Shown piece by piece: positions 24,870 through 33,700 of a stretch of DNA of 64,000 bases. The stretch covers positions 71,266 to 135,265 of the forward strand of contig JBJOFG010000011.1 in NCBI GenBank assembly GCA_046048875.1. The letters run 5' to 3'. The stretch is from CAIZGX01 sp046048875 (GTDB taxonomy: Bacteria; Bacteroidota; Bacteroidia; Flavobacteriales_D; Sanyastnellaceae). How positions within the stretch are numbered: the stretch's first letter is position 1; the number at the start of each line of letters is the position of its first letter. A program made the translations under genes and the position numbers. The notes below the pieces were generated by a model. It searched no databases. It had not been told where the DNA came from and saw only the letters and a program-made list of their open reading frames with translations.

Positions 24870-26414
24870 TTATTCTTCGTTTGTTCGGGCGTTGTAAAAG
24901 TTCCCTAAATCTAATCTTAATTTCCGAATGTACTCCTCTTTCAACCAATCTAAATAGCTCTCGGTGCTTTTCGAAATACAGTAACTGTATTGCTTCATTC
25001 GGCTCTTGATGTCTTGATCCAGAATCTTCAATAATTCAAAAGCACGCTCAAGAGTGGGCGCATTTTCTTGAATGATTGTTGCATGTTGTTGCATGCTTTT
25101 ATCGAGCACGCTTTTTCCTTTTCCTCCGAGACGAGTAATACGCAAATACTCTTCTTTTATGTCGAAATCGATAACTGGAGATAGGGCAAACATGTCTCTT
25201 ATTTCAGGAGACATTTCGTATTTCATTTCACGAGACATTTGCTCGTCGCTTACAATACTCTCAAGGTAGTTGTGCGGATGTGCAAAGATGTCGAACCAAT
25301 CAATGTGCTGCTCCCAAAGACCAAAACGCTTCGCATTATTTCCCAAATCAATTACCGTAAATTCTTTTTTCTCTCCGAAAATACGGGAGCCCCGTCCAAT
25401 CATTTGATGATAGAGCGTGAGCGATTTTGTAGCACGATTGATAATGATCGTTTCTACTGAAGGTTCATCGAATCCGGTGGTTAAAATTGATACAGATGTG
25501 AGAACTGCATCTGGTTTGTTTTTAAACCACTCTAAAATTTCTCTCCGTTCTTGTTCGTTGTGGGTATTGTCTAAATGGCGAATCTCATAGCCTTGCTCAC
25601 GGAACAAATGAAACACTTGTTTCGATGTATTAATACCGTTGTTGAAGATGAGTGTTTTCGTTCCTTTCGCTTTTTGCTCATACGCATAAAGAAGTTTTTC
25701 CTGCATATACATATTTCCGTATAGCTTTTCAGAACTGCTTACTGTGTAGTCTCCTGTGATGCCTACTTTTAATGAATGCAAACTGACATCATAGCTATAC
25801 GTGGTAGCTTTCGCAAGGTATCCACGGCCGACAAGGTTGCCGATACTCTCACCAATAATTAAATCGTGGTAGTTGTCTTTGAGTGGTAGTTTGATGTTAC
25901 TGCTCAAAGGTGTTGCAGTAACACCAAGAATGACCTGCTCTTCAAACCAACCAAAAAGTTTACGGAATGAATTATAGTGTGCTTCATCAATAATCACTAA
26001 ACCTAAATTGGCGAATTCCATCTTTTCATCGCGCAAGCGATTGTGAAGCGTTTCCACCATTGCAACAAAGCATTCATACTCCGACTCGTCGGGAAGTTGC
26101 TTCACCTTGCTAACAATGATTTTATTCTTTACTGAAAAGTTATTTAAGACATTGCTAGTTTGACTCAACAGCTCAATGCGATGAGTAAGAATAAGAACTT
26201 TCTTTCCTGTTTCTTGAATGTAGCGTCTCGCTATTTCAGAGAAAATAACGGTCTTTCCGCCTCCGGTAGGAAGTTGAAAGCACAAGTTGTAATTCGTTGG
26301 AAATTCATGAATACGCGCGAAAATTCGCTCCAGGGCTTTTTCCTGATAGTCGTATAGTTTTTTTCTTTCCTCTTGTGCTTCACCCATACTTGCGCGCGTT
26401 GCTTTTTTGGGCAA
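24870..26414 (-). CDS. DEAD/DEAH-box superfamily II helicase
   Basis: 514 residues. Motifs: QLPTGGGKTVIFSEIA (Walker A), DEAH in LVIIDEAHYNSF, VTATPL, TLIFNNGINTS and the motif VI-like MIGRGSRIFGEKKEF. It resembles the UvrB/Res-like helicases common in Bacteroidota, with a helical C-terminal domain (DWLKEEYIRKLR). The frame starts with TTG at 26414; an ATG lies at 26387. The TTG is exactly 4 bases after TATTTTTG, the same spacing as at the leaderless ATG starts in this window, which supports TTG. The DNA or RNA substrate is unknown. Confidence 0.8.
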   Translation of the reverse strand: MPKKATRASMGEAQEERKKLYDYQEKALERIFARIHEFPTNYNLCFQLPTGGGKTVIFSEIARRYIQETGKKVLILTHRIELLSQTSNVLNNFSVKNKIIVSKVKQLPDESEYECFVAMVETLHNRLRDEKMEFANLGLVIIDEAHYNSFRKLFGWFEEQVILGVTATPLSSNIKLPLKDNYHDLIIGESIGNLVGRGYLAKATTYSYDVSLHSLKVGITGDYTVSSSEKLYGNMYMQEKLLYAYEQKAKGTKTLIFNNGINTSKQVFHLFREQGYEIRHLDNTHNEQERREILEWFKNKPDAVLTSVSILTTGFDEPSVETIIINRATKSLTLYHQMIGRGSRIFGEKKEFTVIDLGNNAKRFGLWEQHIDWFDIFAHPHNYLESIVSDEQMSREMKYEMSPEIRDMFALSPVIDFDIKEEYLRITRLGGKGKSVLDKSMQQHATIIQENAPTLERAFELLKILDQDIKSRMKQYSYCISKSTESYLDWLKEEYIRKLRLDLGNFYNARTNEE

Positions 26415-26418
26415 CGGG

Positions 26419-26426
26419 CAAAAATA
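26419..26426 (-). promoter_or_regulatory. -7 box before the TTG start of the helicase
   Basis: TATTTTTG on the minus strand, 4 bases (CCCG) before the TTG at 26414. Confidence 0.45.
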
Positions 26427-26480
26427 GGACTATTTAAGTGGTTTGAAGAAAAGAACTTATTAAGATTACTTCACAAAGTG

Positions 26481-27197
26481 TTATTTCTTTTCAGGAACAA
26501 AAGGGCGCATGATAATTTCACTCACGTTCACTCCATCTGGAACTTCAATAGCATTCATGATTTGCGCAGCAACCCATTCAACAGGCATTCCGGCAGCGAA
26601 AGCTGGACGGAAATGCTCAAGCAATCCTTCATTTTTGGTTTGCTCAATGAATGGTGTGTTCACAGATCCCGGACTTATAGTCGTTACGCGAACTTTCTTA
26701 GCAAGTTCAGTGCGAATGCTTTCGCTAATAGCGAATACAGCGTGTTTCGTAGCGCAATAAACACCTGAATTCGGAAAAACATAATGCGAAGCCAAAGAGC
26801 CAAGATTAATGATGTGCCCTGTAGATGCCACCAAATGCGGAAGGCAGGTGTATAAGACGTTCAACACCCCTTTGATGTTTACATCAACCATGGTGTGCCA
26901 ATCTTCCAATTTCGCATCTTCCAATAAATCGAAAATTCCCAATCCGGCATTGTTCAATAAGACATCAATTCCTCCCATCTGCTGAACAGCCGCATCTGTC
27001 ATTGTTTGAACTTCAGCAACGTTTGTTACATCTGTTTTGAGAAAGAATGTGTTCGGATTTTTTGCCGCCATTTCAGCAAGTACTTTTTCATTTCTTCCAG
27101 CAATGAAAACAGTGTGTCCATTTTTAATTGCAAGATCATAAGTAGCAGCGCCAATTCCACTGGTAGCACCAGTGATTAAAATTCTTTTTGTGTTCAT
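26481..27197 (-). CDS. Short-chain dehydrogenase/reductase
   Basis: 238 residues. The Rossmann NADP motif TGATSGIGAA is at the N-terminus, NNAG appears as LLNNAGLGIFDL, the catalytic Ser precedes Y-C-A-T-K (YxxxK), and ISPGSVNTPF follows. It is a classical SDR similar to the YdfG/serine-dehydrogenase-like group; the substrate cannot be read from the sequence. Its start overlaps the stop of the LptF/G gene by one base, so it is the last gene of the run from 31247. Confidence 0.9.
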   Translation of the reverse strand: MNTKRILITGATSGIGAATYDLAIKNGHTVFIAGRNEKVLAEMAAKNPNTFFLKTDVTNVAEVQTMTDAAVQQMGGIDVLLNNAGLGIFDLLEDAKLEDWHTMVDVNIKGVLNVLYTCLPHLVASTGHIINLGSLASHYVFPNSGVYCATKHAVFAISESIRTELAKKVRVTTISPGSVNTPFIEQTKNEGLLEHFRPAFAAGMPVEWVAAQIMNAIEVPDGVNVSEIIMRPFVPEKK

Positions 27198-28276
27198 TAT
27201 TTCTGAGCTTTTTTGTAAAGTATAAATGCAAGAATTCCGAAAATGAGATTAGGAAGCCATACGGCAATTTCACTAGGAACGCCAAGGTTCATGGCGCTCA
27301 CAGCAGTAATGCGTGAGATGAAAATAAAGATGAATCCAATGATGATTGCAAGCGCTAAGTGGAAGCCAATTCCACCTCGTGATTTTCTTGAAGCAATTGA
27401 AACACCAATAACGGTGAGGACTAATATGGAAAACGGAGTGGCAGTTCTATTTTCTCTTTCCAATTCGAACTTGGCCACATTGCCTGAACCGCTGAGCTTT
27501 TGATCTTCAATGAAGGCGTTTAACTCTGACCAATTCATGGTCGCAACAATCTCAGAACGAAGACCGAAATCTTCTGGACGAACTTCGAGAACAGTATCTA
27601 ATTTTTGCTTGAAATAAACACGCTCTGTGCTGTCTTTGAAAACGCGTACTTGAGCATTGGTGATGCTCCAAGATTGTGTTTCAGGTTTGAAGTTCGCTGA
27701 TGATGAAATAAGTTTGAAGGTGAGTTTACCATCTTTCCAATGTTCCAAAGAGAAATTGCTTCCGCCCAAATAAGCAGGATTGTAGCGTTGGAAATAGGCA
27801 ATAAGTCCAGGTTCAATTTCTCTGTGAATGTTCTTGTCTTGAATGGTTAATTGCTCCTTTAAGTACTTCACTTCAAACTCAAATTTTCGTTTGTTTGCCA
27901 AAGGCACAACATAGTGTCCGAATGCAAGAGAGACAACGATTAGACTTAAAGCCACAATGAAGTACGGTCGAAGAATACGGTTGTAGCTGATGCCAGAAGA
28001 GAGCATAGCTATGATCTCGGAGCGCTGCGCAAGCTTACTGGTGAACCAAATAACAGTAAGGAAAATAATGAACGAGCTTAATAGATTTCCATAATACAAA
28101 CAGAAATTGAAGTAGTAGTCTACAATAATTTCCCAAAGCGTGGCTTGAGATTGCAGCAGGTCATCGATGTTCTCGCTAATATCAAAGACAACAGCAATAA
28201 TCACAAAGGCACCAATCATGAAGAGAAAGGTCCCAATGAATTTTTTTATGATGTAGTTGTCTAGTTTTTTTATCAC
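27197..28276 (-). CDS. LptF/LptG family LPS export permease
   Basis: 359 residues. MIKKLDNYIIKKFIGTFLFM is the typical N-terminus. Membrane segments lie near 13-35, 55-75 and 100-120 and in a cluster of three at 275-355, with a periplasmic jellyroll domain between, the YjgP/YjgQ layout. It forms the inner-membrane part of the Lpt bridge that carries LPS to the outer membrane. LptF and LptG cannot be told apart from this sequence alone. It overlaps tgt by 4 bases, a common neighbour in Bacteroidota. Confidence 0.9.
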   Translation of the reverse strand: MIKKLDNYIIKKFIGTFLFMIGAFVIIAVVFDISENIDDLLQSQATLWEIIVDYYFNFCLYYGNLLSSFIIFLTVIWFTSKLAQRSEIIAMLSSGISYNRILRPYFIVALSLIVVSLAFGHYVVPLANKRKFEFEVKYLKEQLTIQDKNIHREIEPGLIAYFQRYNPAYLGGSNFSLEHWKDGKLTFKLISSSANFKPETQSWSITNAQVRVFKDSTERVYFKQKLDTVLEVRPEDFGLRSEIVATMNWSELNAFIEDQKLSGSGNVAKFELERENRTATPFSILVLTVIGVSIASRKSRGGIGFHLALAIIIGFIFIFISRITAVSAMNLGVPSEIAVWLPNLIFGILAFILYKKAQK

Positions 28277-29403
28277 AAGCGAACAGATAGTCTTTTCACA
28301 GTTTCATCTTTCCAAGCGGCAAATGTACCTTCAATAATTTTCTCTCTGGCTTTTTCAACCAAACGTAAATAGAAATTTAGGTTGTGTACAGATGCAATCT
28401 GAAGGGCTAAAATTTCATTGGCAGCAAACAAGTGACGGACATAGGCTTTCGTGAAATAGGAGTCTACATAACTATCTCCAGATTCATCCAAAGGAGAGAA
28501 GTCGTTTTCCCACTTTCTGTTTTTCATGTTCATGGTGCCATTCCAGGTGAACAACATACCGTTACGTGCATTACGCGTAGGCATAACACAGTCGAACATA
28601 TCTACGCCAAGAGCGATGCATTCTAAAATATTCGCGGGCGTTCCAACCCCCATTAAATAACGCGGTTTATCTGCGGGAAGAATGGAGCAAACGAGATCAG
28701 TCATTTCATACATCATCTCATGCGGTTCTCCAACACTAAGTCCTCCGATAGCATTCCCGAATGCGCCTTTGTTCGCAATGTACTCTGCACTCTCTTTTCT
28801 TAAATCGGGAAACACGCTTCCTTGAACAATAGGGAATAGTGCTTGCTTATAGCCATAGAGCGGATCTGTTTCATCCAGTCTTTGGAAGCATCGGTCCAAC
28901 CATTGATTGGTAATGTGAAGGGATTCACGCGCATAGGTTTTATCGCAAGGGTAGGGTGGACATTCGTCGAAAGCCATAATGATATCCGCCCCAATACTCC
29001 GTTGGATATCCATAACGTTTTCAGGTGTGAACGTATGCTTCGAACCGTCTATATGTGATTTGAATACCACACCTTCGGGATTAATCTTTCTGTTTTTAGA
29101 AAGACTGTAAACCTGATAGCCGCCGCTATCGGTAAGTATCGGACGATCCCAATTCATAAACTTGTGAAGCCCGCCTGCTTGCTCTAGAATATTCGTGCCT
29201 GGGCGTAAGTAAAGGTGATAGGTATTTCCTAAAATAATTTGGGCCTTCACATCTTCTTTCAAATCCTGCTGTGTCACAGCTTTCACCGATCCAACAGTTC
29301 CGACCGGCATAAAAATCGGAGTTTGAATCTTTCCGTGCGGAGTTTCTAATACTCCGGCTCTTGCTTTCGATAAAGCATCTTTCGCCTCTATGAAATACTT
29401 CAT
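28273..29403 (-). CDS. tgt: tRNA-guanine (queuine) transglycosylase
   Basis: 376 residues. Motifs: TPIFMPVGTVGSVKAVTQ, catalytic Asp in LTDSGGYQVYSLS, GGLSVGEPHEMMYEM, RYLMGVGTPANILE and nucleophile Asp in VDMFDCVMPTRNARNG. It swaps G34 for preQ1 in GUN-anticodon tRNAs. The usual three-cysteine-plus-His zinc site near the C-terminus (CxCxxC) is not evident: the corresponding stretch reads NDFSPLDESGDSYVDSYFTK. This zinc-site loss is seen in the sequence, and its effect is unknown. Confidence 0.93.
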   Translation of the reverse strand: MKYFIEAKDALSKARAGVLETPHGKIQTPIFMPVGTVGSVKAVTQQDLKEDVKAQIILGNTYHLYLRPGTNILEQAGGLHKFMNWDRPILTDSGGYQVYSLSKNRKINPEGVVFKSHIDGSKHTFTPENVMDIQRSIGADIIMAFDECPPYPCDKTYARESLHITNQWLDRCFQRLDETDPLYGYKQALFPIVQGSVFPDLRKESAEYIANKGAFGNAIGGLSVGEPHEMMYEMTDLVCSILPADKPRYLMGVGTPANILECIALGVDMFDCVMPTRNARNGMLFTWNGTMNMKNRKWENDFSPLDESGDSYVDSYFTKAYVRHLFAANEILALQIASVHNLNFYLRLVEKAREKIIEGTFAAWKDETVKRLSVRL

Positions 29404-31247
29404 TTCTTTTTCACGTCAACTTTAGGACTGTCCTCAATAACTTTTGTTTCAATTTGAGAAAACTTCTGCAACCAAAGTGAAATTAAATCAAGTTCTTTCG
29501 CATTAATTCTAATCGCAGGATTCTCTTCAGCAGAGTTATCGGTCCATCTAATTCTGTTTTGTTTTACTGCGGCGTTTAATCGAAGCTCTAAATTCGATTT
29601 ATAAGATTGAAAACTTAAAAAGTTGACTTTATCAGAAAGAGAAATCTGATCGATTGGAGTCCATTTCGATTGAGCATCTTCCCCGAACATGCGCGCTGCA
29701 ATTAAATCTTGCCCGGCCTTTCTGCCAGGGAAATCCATTCGGTTAACGATAACACCTTTGAAAATTTCAGGACTCGATGAGCTTGCATTCAGAGCAAAAT
29801 ATGCGCCTAATCCTTCCCCGTATATGAATGAGTTTTCGGGAATCAAATTGTAATCCTTACTCAATAACGCCATCAGGAGCGTTAGATCTTCAGGCAGTGA
29901 TCCAACTAAATCAGAATAAGCGAAGCCAATTTTAGGGCGGAAGGAATAGCGCGTATTCCATACGAAAACAGCATACCCACTTTGACAGAGATGCTGAACA
30001 ACAGGGTTGAATTGATTGGCGTATGGAAGGAAGATGTTGTTCGGAATATAGACAACCAGTGGATAGCTCGATTTATCAGATTTAGTAGGAAGATACATGC
30101 GTCCTGTCTGAGGTGCGAATTCGCCTGTTTGAATCTGAATTACTTCACTCGAAATGAAAGTTGGATTCTTCGCGTCATATTTGTCAGTGGAAATTGGCTT
30201 TGCAGTGTTGCCCTGCCAGACGAAATATTTAGGCTTAGTGGTTTCACCTTGAATAGAGAATAATACATTTCCTTTTTCAGAGATCTCTAGAATTTGTGCT
30301 GACGATCCTTTGAATCCCTTATTGACAAAGGCGAGTATTCCTTGAACGGATGTGTTTTGAGATTCCTGATATTCAGCCGCATTGAGATTATTTGTCGTCA
30401 AAGCAATCTCGTTGTTCCCAACAAAAATATCTGTGCAGCTCTCTCCTGACTTGTTCTTGATAGGTTTTATCCCTGTTTTCGAGACAGCACAGGCGTATGT
30501 ATTTAGACTTTGAAAGTTTGTAATACCATAGAAAATATCGCCGCTTGTGTTGCAGCCTTTGGTCTCAAAGTAATAACCAGAGGAAAATTCAAACAAACTC
30601 TTCCCAAGCTTATCGTTTTCAATCATATAGATTTTTGAAAGCATATTTGAATGAACCGCCGCTCCTACAATTCCTTTCGTCTTGGAAAAATACCAGCCGA
30701 AAACTTCTCCAGAAATGACTCCGGATTGAATTGATTTTTTTGATGCGAAATCAAATTTTTCAATGGTTGCGCTTCCCGCTGTCTCTTGGCTAAAGTATGC
30801 GGCATTTGCTGTGGAGCCTAAATAGCTAGTTGCCAAAATGGTCGAAAGTACTTTGTTTGAAGATAATTCAATAATTTCAAAAGTGCTGTTTTCGTTCTGA
30901 ACTTGAATAGCTATGAATTTTTCATTGATGAAGAGTGCTTTTGAAGCTTTTCCGGAATTCGTAGTTTTGATTTCAACGTTTTTATCGGTTGAAGTTTCAT
31001 GAATAGCAACCGATACAACCCCATTGGCTTGTTGAACCATAAGTACCTTGTCTCCTAATTCATTCAAATCAGCACTCAATACTTGAGGTTCATTAAAAAA
31101 GAAGTTTGAAGGATACAGCGAATGAGGGATAGCGACCACTTTGTTCGTATTTGAAGAAGGTGGATTAACCTGCAAACCTTGGCCGAAAGAAGCGTTTGAA
31201 GCCATAAGCCCAAGCCCGCATAGGATTAGGGTGAGAGTCGTTTTCAT
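29400..31247 (-). CDS. S9 prolyl-oligopeptidase-like exported protein, catalytic residues lost
   Basis: 615 residues with signal peptide MKTTLTLILCGLGLMASNAS. Residues about 40-380 are beta-propeller-like with repeated blades. Residues about 385-600 align in pattern with the S9 alpha/beta hydrolase domain (SYPLVVYIPNN, GYAVFVWNTRYS). The nucleophile elbow GxSxGG is replaced by YGEGLGAY, with Glu in place of Ser. No His is found at the usual place near the C-terminus (INAKELDLISLWLQKF). It is probably a non-catalytic relative. The start ATG is 4 bases after TAAATTTG. It overlaps tgt by 4 bases. Confidence 0.7.
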   Translation of the reverse strand: MKTTLTLILCGLGLMASNASFGQGLQVNPPSSNTNKVVAIPHSLYPSNFFFNEPQVLSADLNELGDKVLMVQQANGVVSVAIHETSTDKNVEIKTTNSGKASKALFINEKFIAIQVQNENSTFEIIELSSNKVLSTILATSYLGSTANAAYFSQETAGSATIEKFDFASKKSIQSGVISGEVFGWYFSKTKGIVGAAVHSNMLSKIYMIENDKLGKSLFEFSSGYYFETKGCNTSGDIFYGITNFQSLNTYACAVSKTGIKPIKNKSGESCTDIFVGNNEIALTTNNLNAAEYQESQNTSVQGILAFVNKGFKGSSAQILEISEKGNVLFSIQGETTKPKYFVWQGNTAKPISTDKYDAKNPTFISSEVIQIQTGEFAPQTGRMYLPTKSDKSSYPLVVYIPNNIFLPYANQFNPVVQHLCQSGYAVFVWNTRYSFRPKIGFAYSDLVGSLPEDLTLLMALLSKDYNLIPENSFIYGEGLGAYFALNASSSSPEIFKGVIVNRMDFPGRKAGQDLIAARMFGEDAQSKWTPIDQISLSDKVNFLSFQSYKSNLELRLNAAVKQNRIRWTDNSAEENPAIRINAKELDLISLWLQKFSQIETKVIEDSPKVDVKKK

Positions 31248-31251
31248 TTTT

Positions 31252-31259
31252 CAAATTTA
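31252..31259 (-). promoter_or_regulatory. -7 box of the S9-like gene (leaderless)
   Basis: TAAATTTG on the minus strand, 4 bases before the ATG at 31247. Confidence 0.5.
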
Positions 31260-31331
31260 GTGAATGAATTGCAGAGTGGAGTTATTCACAATAAAGGAGG
31301 GTGTATATTTATAATTCCATAAAAAATCACG

Positions 31332-31361
31332 TTGTAGATTCTTATTTTGGGGGTATATTTG
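31332..31361 (+). promoter_or_regulatory. Promoter of glnN
   Basis: TTG at 31332-31334, 19 bases, then TATATTTG at 31354-31361. This fits the Bacteroidota -33/-7 pattern well. The leader to the ATG at 31423 is about 55 bases. Confidence 0.7.
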
Positions 31362-31390
31362 CGAAAAATTAGAAAAAAATAACCAATCAC

Positions 31391-31407
31391 CCCCTTTTTT
31401 GAAGGGG
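31391..31407 (+). promoter_or_regulatory. Hairpin in the glnN leader
   Basis: CCCCTT, a T-rich 5-base loop and AAGGGG, 15 bases before the start codon. It could affect translation or mRNA stability. Confidence 0.35.
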
Positions 31408-31422
31408 TAAATCAAAAAAGAT

Positions 31423-33606
31423 ATGAGTTTAAGAAAAAATGCACAGCAAGAAATAAACAGCCGAGTAGCATTGCCAAGTGTTTCAACCGGTCAGCGAATC
31501 AGTGAATATTTCGGTGACAACGTATTCAACCCGCACAAAATGCGTGAATATCTTCCCGAAGATTTGTACGACAACTTGATGTCATGTATCAATCAAGGTA
31601 CTCGTATCGATAGAAATGTTGCGGATCATATTGCAGCAGGAATGAAAGAGTGGGCTATTAGCAAAGGCGCAACTCACTTTACGCACTGGTTTCAGCCATT
31701 AACAGGAGCTACTGCAGAGAAACACGATAGTTTCTTCAAGCCACTAGGTGATGGCAGAGCAATTGAAAAATTTGAAGGAACCATGTTGGTTCAACAAGAA
31801 CCAGATGCATCTTCTTTCCCAAATGGAGGAATTCGCAACACCTTTGAGGCACGTGGGTATACCCTTTGGGATCCATCTTCTCCGGCGTTCATTGTTGGAA
31901 ATACGCTTTGTATTCCAACTATTTTCATTTCATACACTGGTCATGCTCTCGATTACAAGATGCCGTTGATTAAGGCCTTACATGCTGTAGATATTGCAGC
32001 TACTGCCGTTTGTCAGTATTTCGACAAAGACGTAAACAAGGTGAATACAACTTTAGGTTGGGAACAAGAGTTTTTCTTGGTTGACTCAGCGTTACACAAG
32101 GCTCGTCCTGATTTGGCCATGACGGGTCGTGCTTTGTTTGGACATAAACCCGCGAAAGGGCAGCAATTGGAAGACCACTATTTTGGAAGTATTCCGGATC
32201 GTGTGTTGGCCTATATGAAAGAGTTCGAATACGAAGCTCACTTGCTTGGAATTCCAGTTACCACAAGACACAACGAAGTGGCGCCAAATCAATACGAGGT
32301 TGCCCCAATGTTCGAAGAAGCGAATTTGGCAAATGATCACAATCAATTGCTCATGGACTTGTTGAAGAAAATTGCTCAAAAGCACAACTTCAATGTGCTA
32401 CTTCATGAAAAGCCTTACGAAGGAGTTAATGGAAGCGGTAAACATAACAACTGGGCACTTTCAACGAATACAGGTGTAAACCTTCTTCGACCAGGGAAAA
32501 ATCCAAAATCAAATCTTCAGTTCTTAACTTTCATGATTAATACAGTGGCTGCTATTCATGAAAATGCAGACGTTCTTCGTGCATCAATTGCAACAGTTGG
32601 AAACGACCACCGCTTAGGAGCCAACGAAGCACCACCGGCAATTATGAGCTGTTTCTTGGGAGAGCAATTGGATGCTATGCTTGATAATCTTGAAAGAAAT
32701 ATCAAAGCAGGTAAGATGACCCCGCAAGACAAAACGGAATTGAAACTGAATATTGGTAAGTTACCACAAGTTCTACTCGACAATACAGATAGAAATAGAA
32801 CATCTCCTTTTGCCTTTACCGGAAATAAATTCGAGTTCCGTGCAGTTGGTTCAAGTGCGAACTGCGCGAACGCAATGATAACATTGAATACGATTGTAGC
32901 GAATCGCTTGATTCAGTTCAAGAAAGATGTGGACGCTCGAATCGCAAAAGGCGATGACAAAGATGAGGCAATTTTGAAAGAACTTCAAAAATTAATCAAA
33001 CAAAGTAAGGCCATTCGTTTCGAAGGAAACGGTTATGGCGATGAGTGGGTAAAAGAAGCTGCAAAGAGAGGTTTGTCTAATCTGAAGGATACGCCATCAG
33101 CTTTGAAAGTATGGAAGGACAAGAAGGTTATTGCAATGTTCGAAAAATTGAATGTTCTAACCAGTGAAGAAATTCACTCTCGTTATGAAATCGAAGTCGA
33201 GAACTACGCACGTCGCAGAGAGATTGAAGCAGAGATTGTGGTGGATATGGCAGTGAATCAAATTATTCCTGCGGCTTTGAGATATCAAAGCGAGTTAATC
33301 AACAACGTTCAGGGTTTAAAGGCAGTGTTGAGCGCAAAGGAGTTTAAGGAGTTAACGAAGACTCAGTTGGGATTGATCACAGAGATTTCTCAGCACGTAA
33401 ACGGATTGAAAGCCTGCACGGAAGGAATCGTTGTCGAGCAAGGCAAGGTGAATCATAGCAACACAGAAAAGATGGCTGATATTTATTGTCACAAGATTAA
33501 ACCTTTGATGGATGCGGCAAGGGAGGCAGCAGATGCATTGGAGCAAATCATTGACGATAACACTTGGCCAATTCCTAAAATGCGCGAGCTTTTGTTCACT
33601 TGCTAA
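31423..33606 (+). CDS. glnN: Glutamine synthetase type III
   Basis: 727 residues, the size of the GSIII family of Bacteroidota. N-terminal region LPSVSTGQRISEYFGDNVF is GSIII-specific. Catalytic-domain marks include LGWEQEFFLVD, RHNEVAPNQYEVAPMFEEAN, GSGKHNNWALSTN, DRNRTSPFAFTGNKFEFRAVG and SSANCANAM. It makes glutamine from glutamate, ammonia and ATP in the cytosol. It has its own promoter and no co-directional partner. Downstream is the promoter region of the PorE-like gene. Confidence 0.97.
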   Translation: MSLRKNAQQEINSRVALPSVSTGQRISEYFGDNVFNPHKMREYLPEDLYDNLMSCINQGTRIDRNVADHIAAGMKEWAISKGATHFTHWFQPLTGATAEKHDSFFKPLGDGRAIEKFEGTMLVQQEPDASSFPNGGIRNTFEARGYTLWDPSSPAFIVGNTLCIPTIFISYTGHALDYKMPLIKALHAVDIAATAVCQYFDKDVNKVNTTLGWEQEFFLVDSALHKARPDLAMTGRALFGHKPAKGQQLEDHYFGSIPDRVLAYMKEFEYEAHLLGIPVTTRHNEVAPNQYEVAPMFEEANLANDHNQLLMDLLKKIAQKHNFNVLLHEKPYEGVNGSGKHNNWALSTNTGVNLLRPGKNPKSNLQFLTFMINTVAAIHENADVLRASIATVGNDHRLGANEAPPAIMSCFLGEQLDAMLDNLERNIKAGKMTPQDKTELKLNIGKLPQVLLDNTDRNRTSPFAFTGNKFEFRAVGSSANCANAMITLNTIVANRLIQFKKDVDARIAKGDDKDEAILKELQKLIKQSKAIRFEGNGYGDEWVKEAAKRGLSNLKDTPSALKVWKDKKVIAMFEKLNVLTSEEIHSRYEIEVENYARRREIEAEIVVDMAVNQIIPAALRYQSELINNVQGLKAVLSAKEFKELTKTQLGLITEISQHVNGLKACTEGIVVEQGKVNHSNTEKMADIYCHKIKPLMDAAREAADALEQIIDDNTWPIPKMRELLFTC

Positions 33607-33656
33607 TTGACAATTTAGATAATTGCGATTTTATGAGGAAAATTCACAATTTTGAT

Positions 33657-33664
33657 TATTTTCG
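33657..33664 (+). promoter_or_regulatory. Candidate -7 box of the PorE-like gene
   Basis: TATTTTCG, about 36 bases before the ATG at 33701. No well-placed TTG is seen. Confidence 0.4.
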
Positions 33665-33700
33665 CAATTACTAACTTAAAACTGGACTAAAACATCGCAT

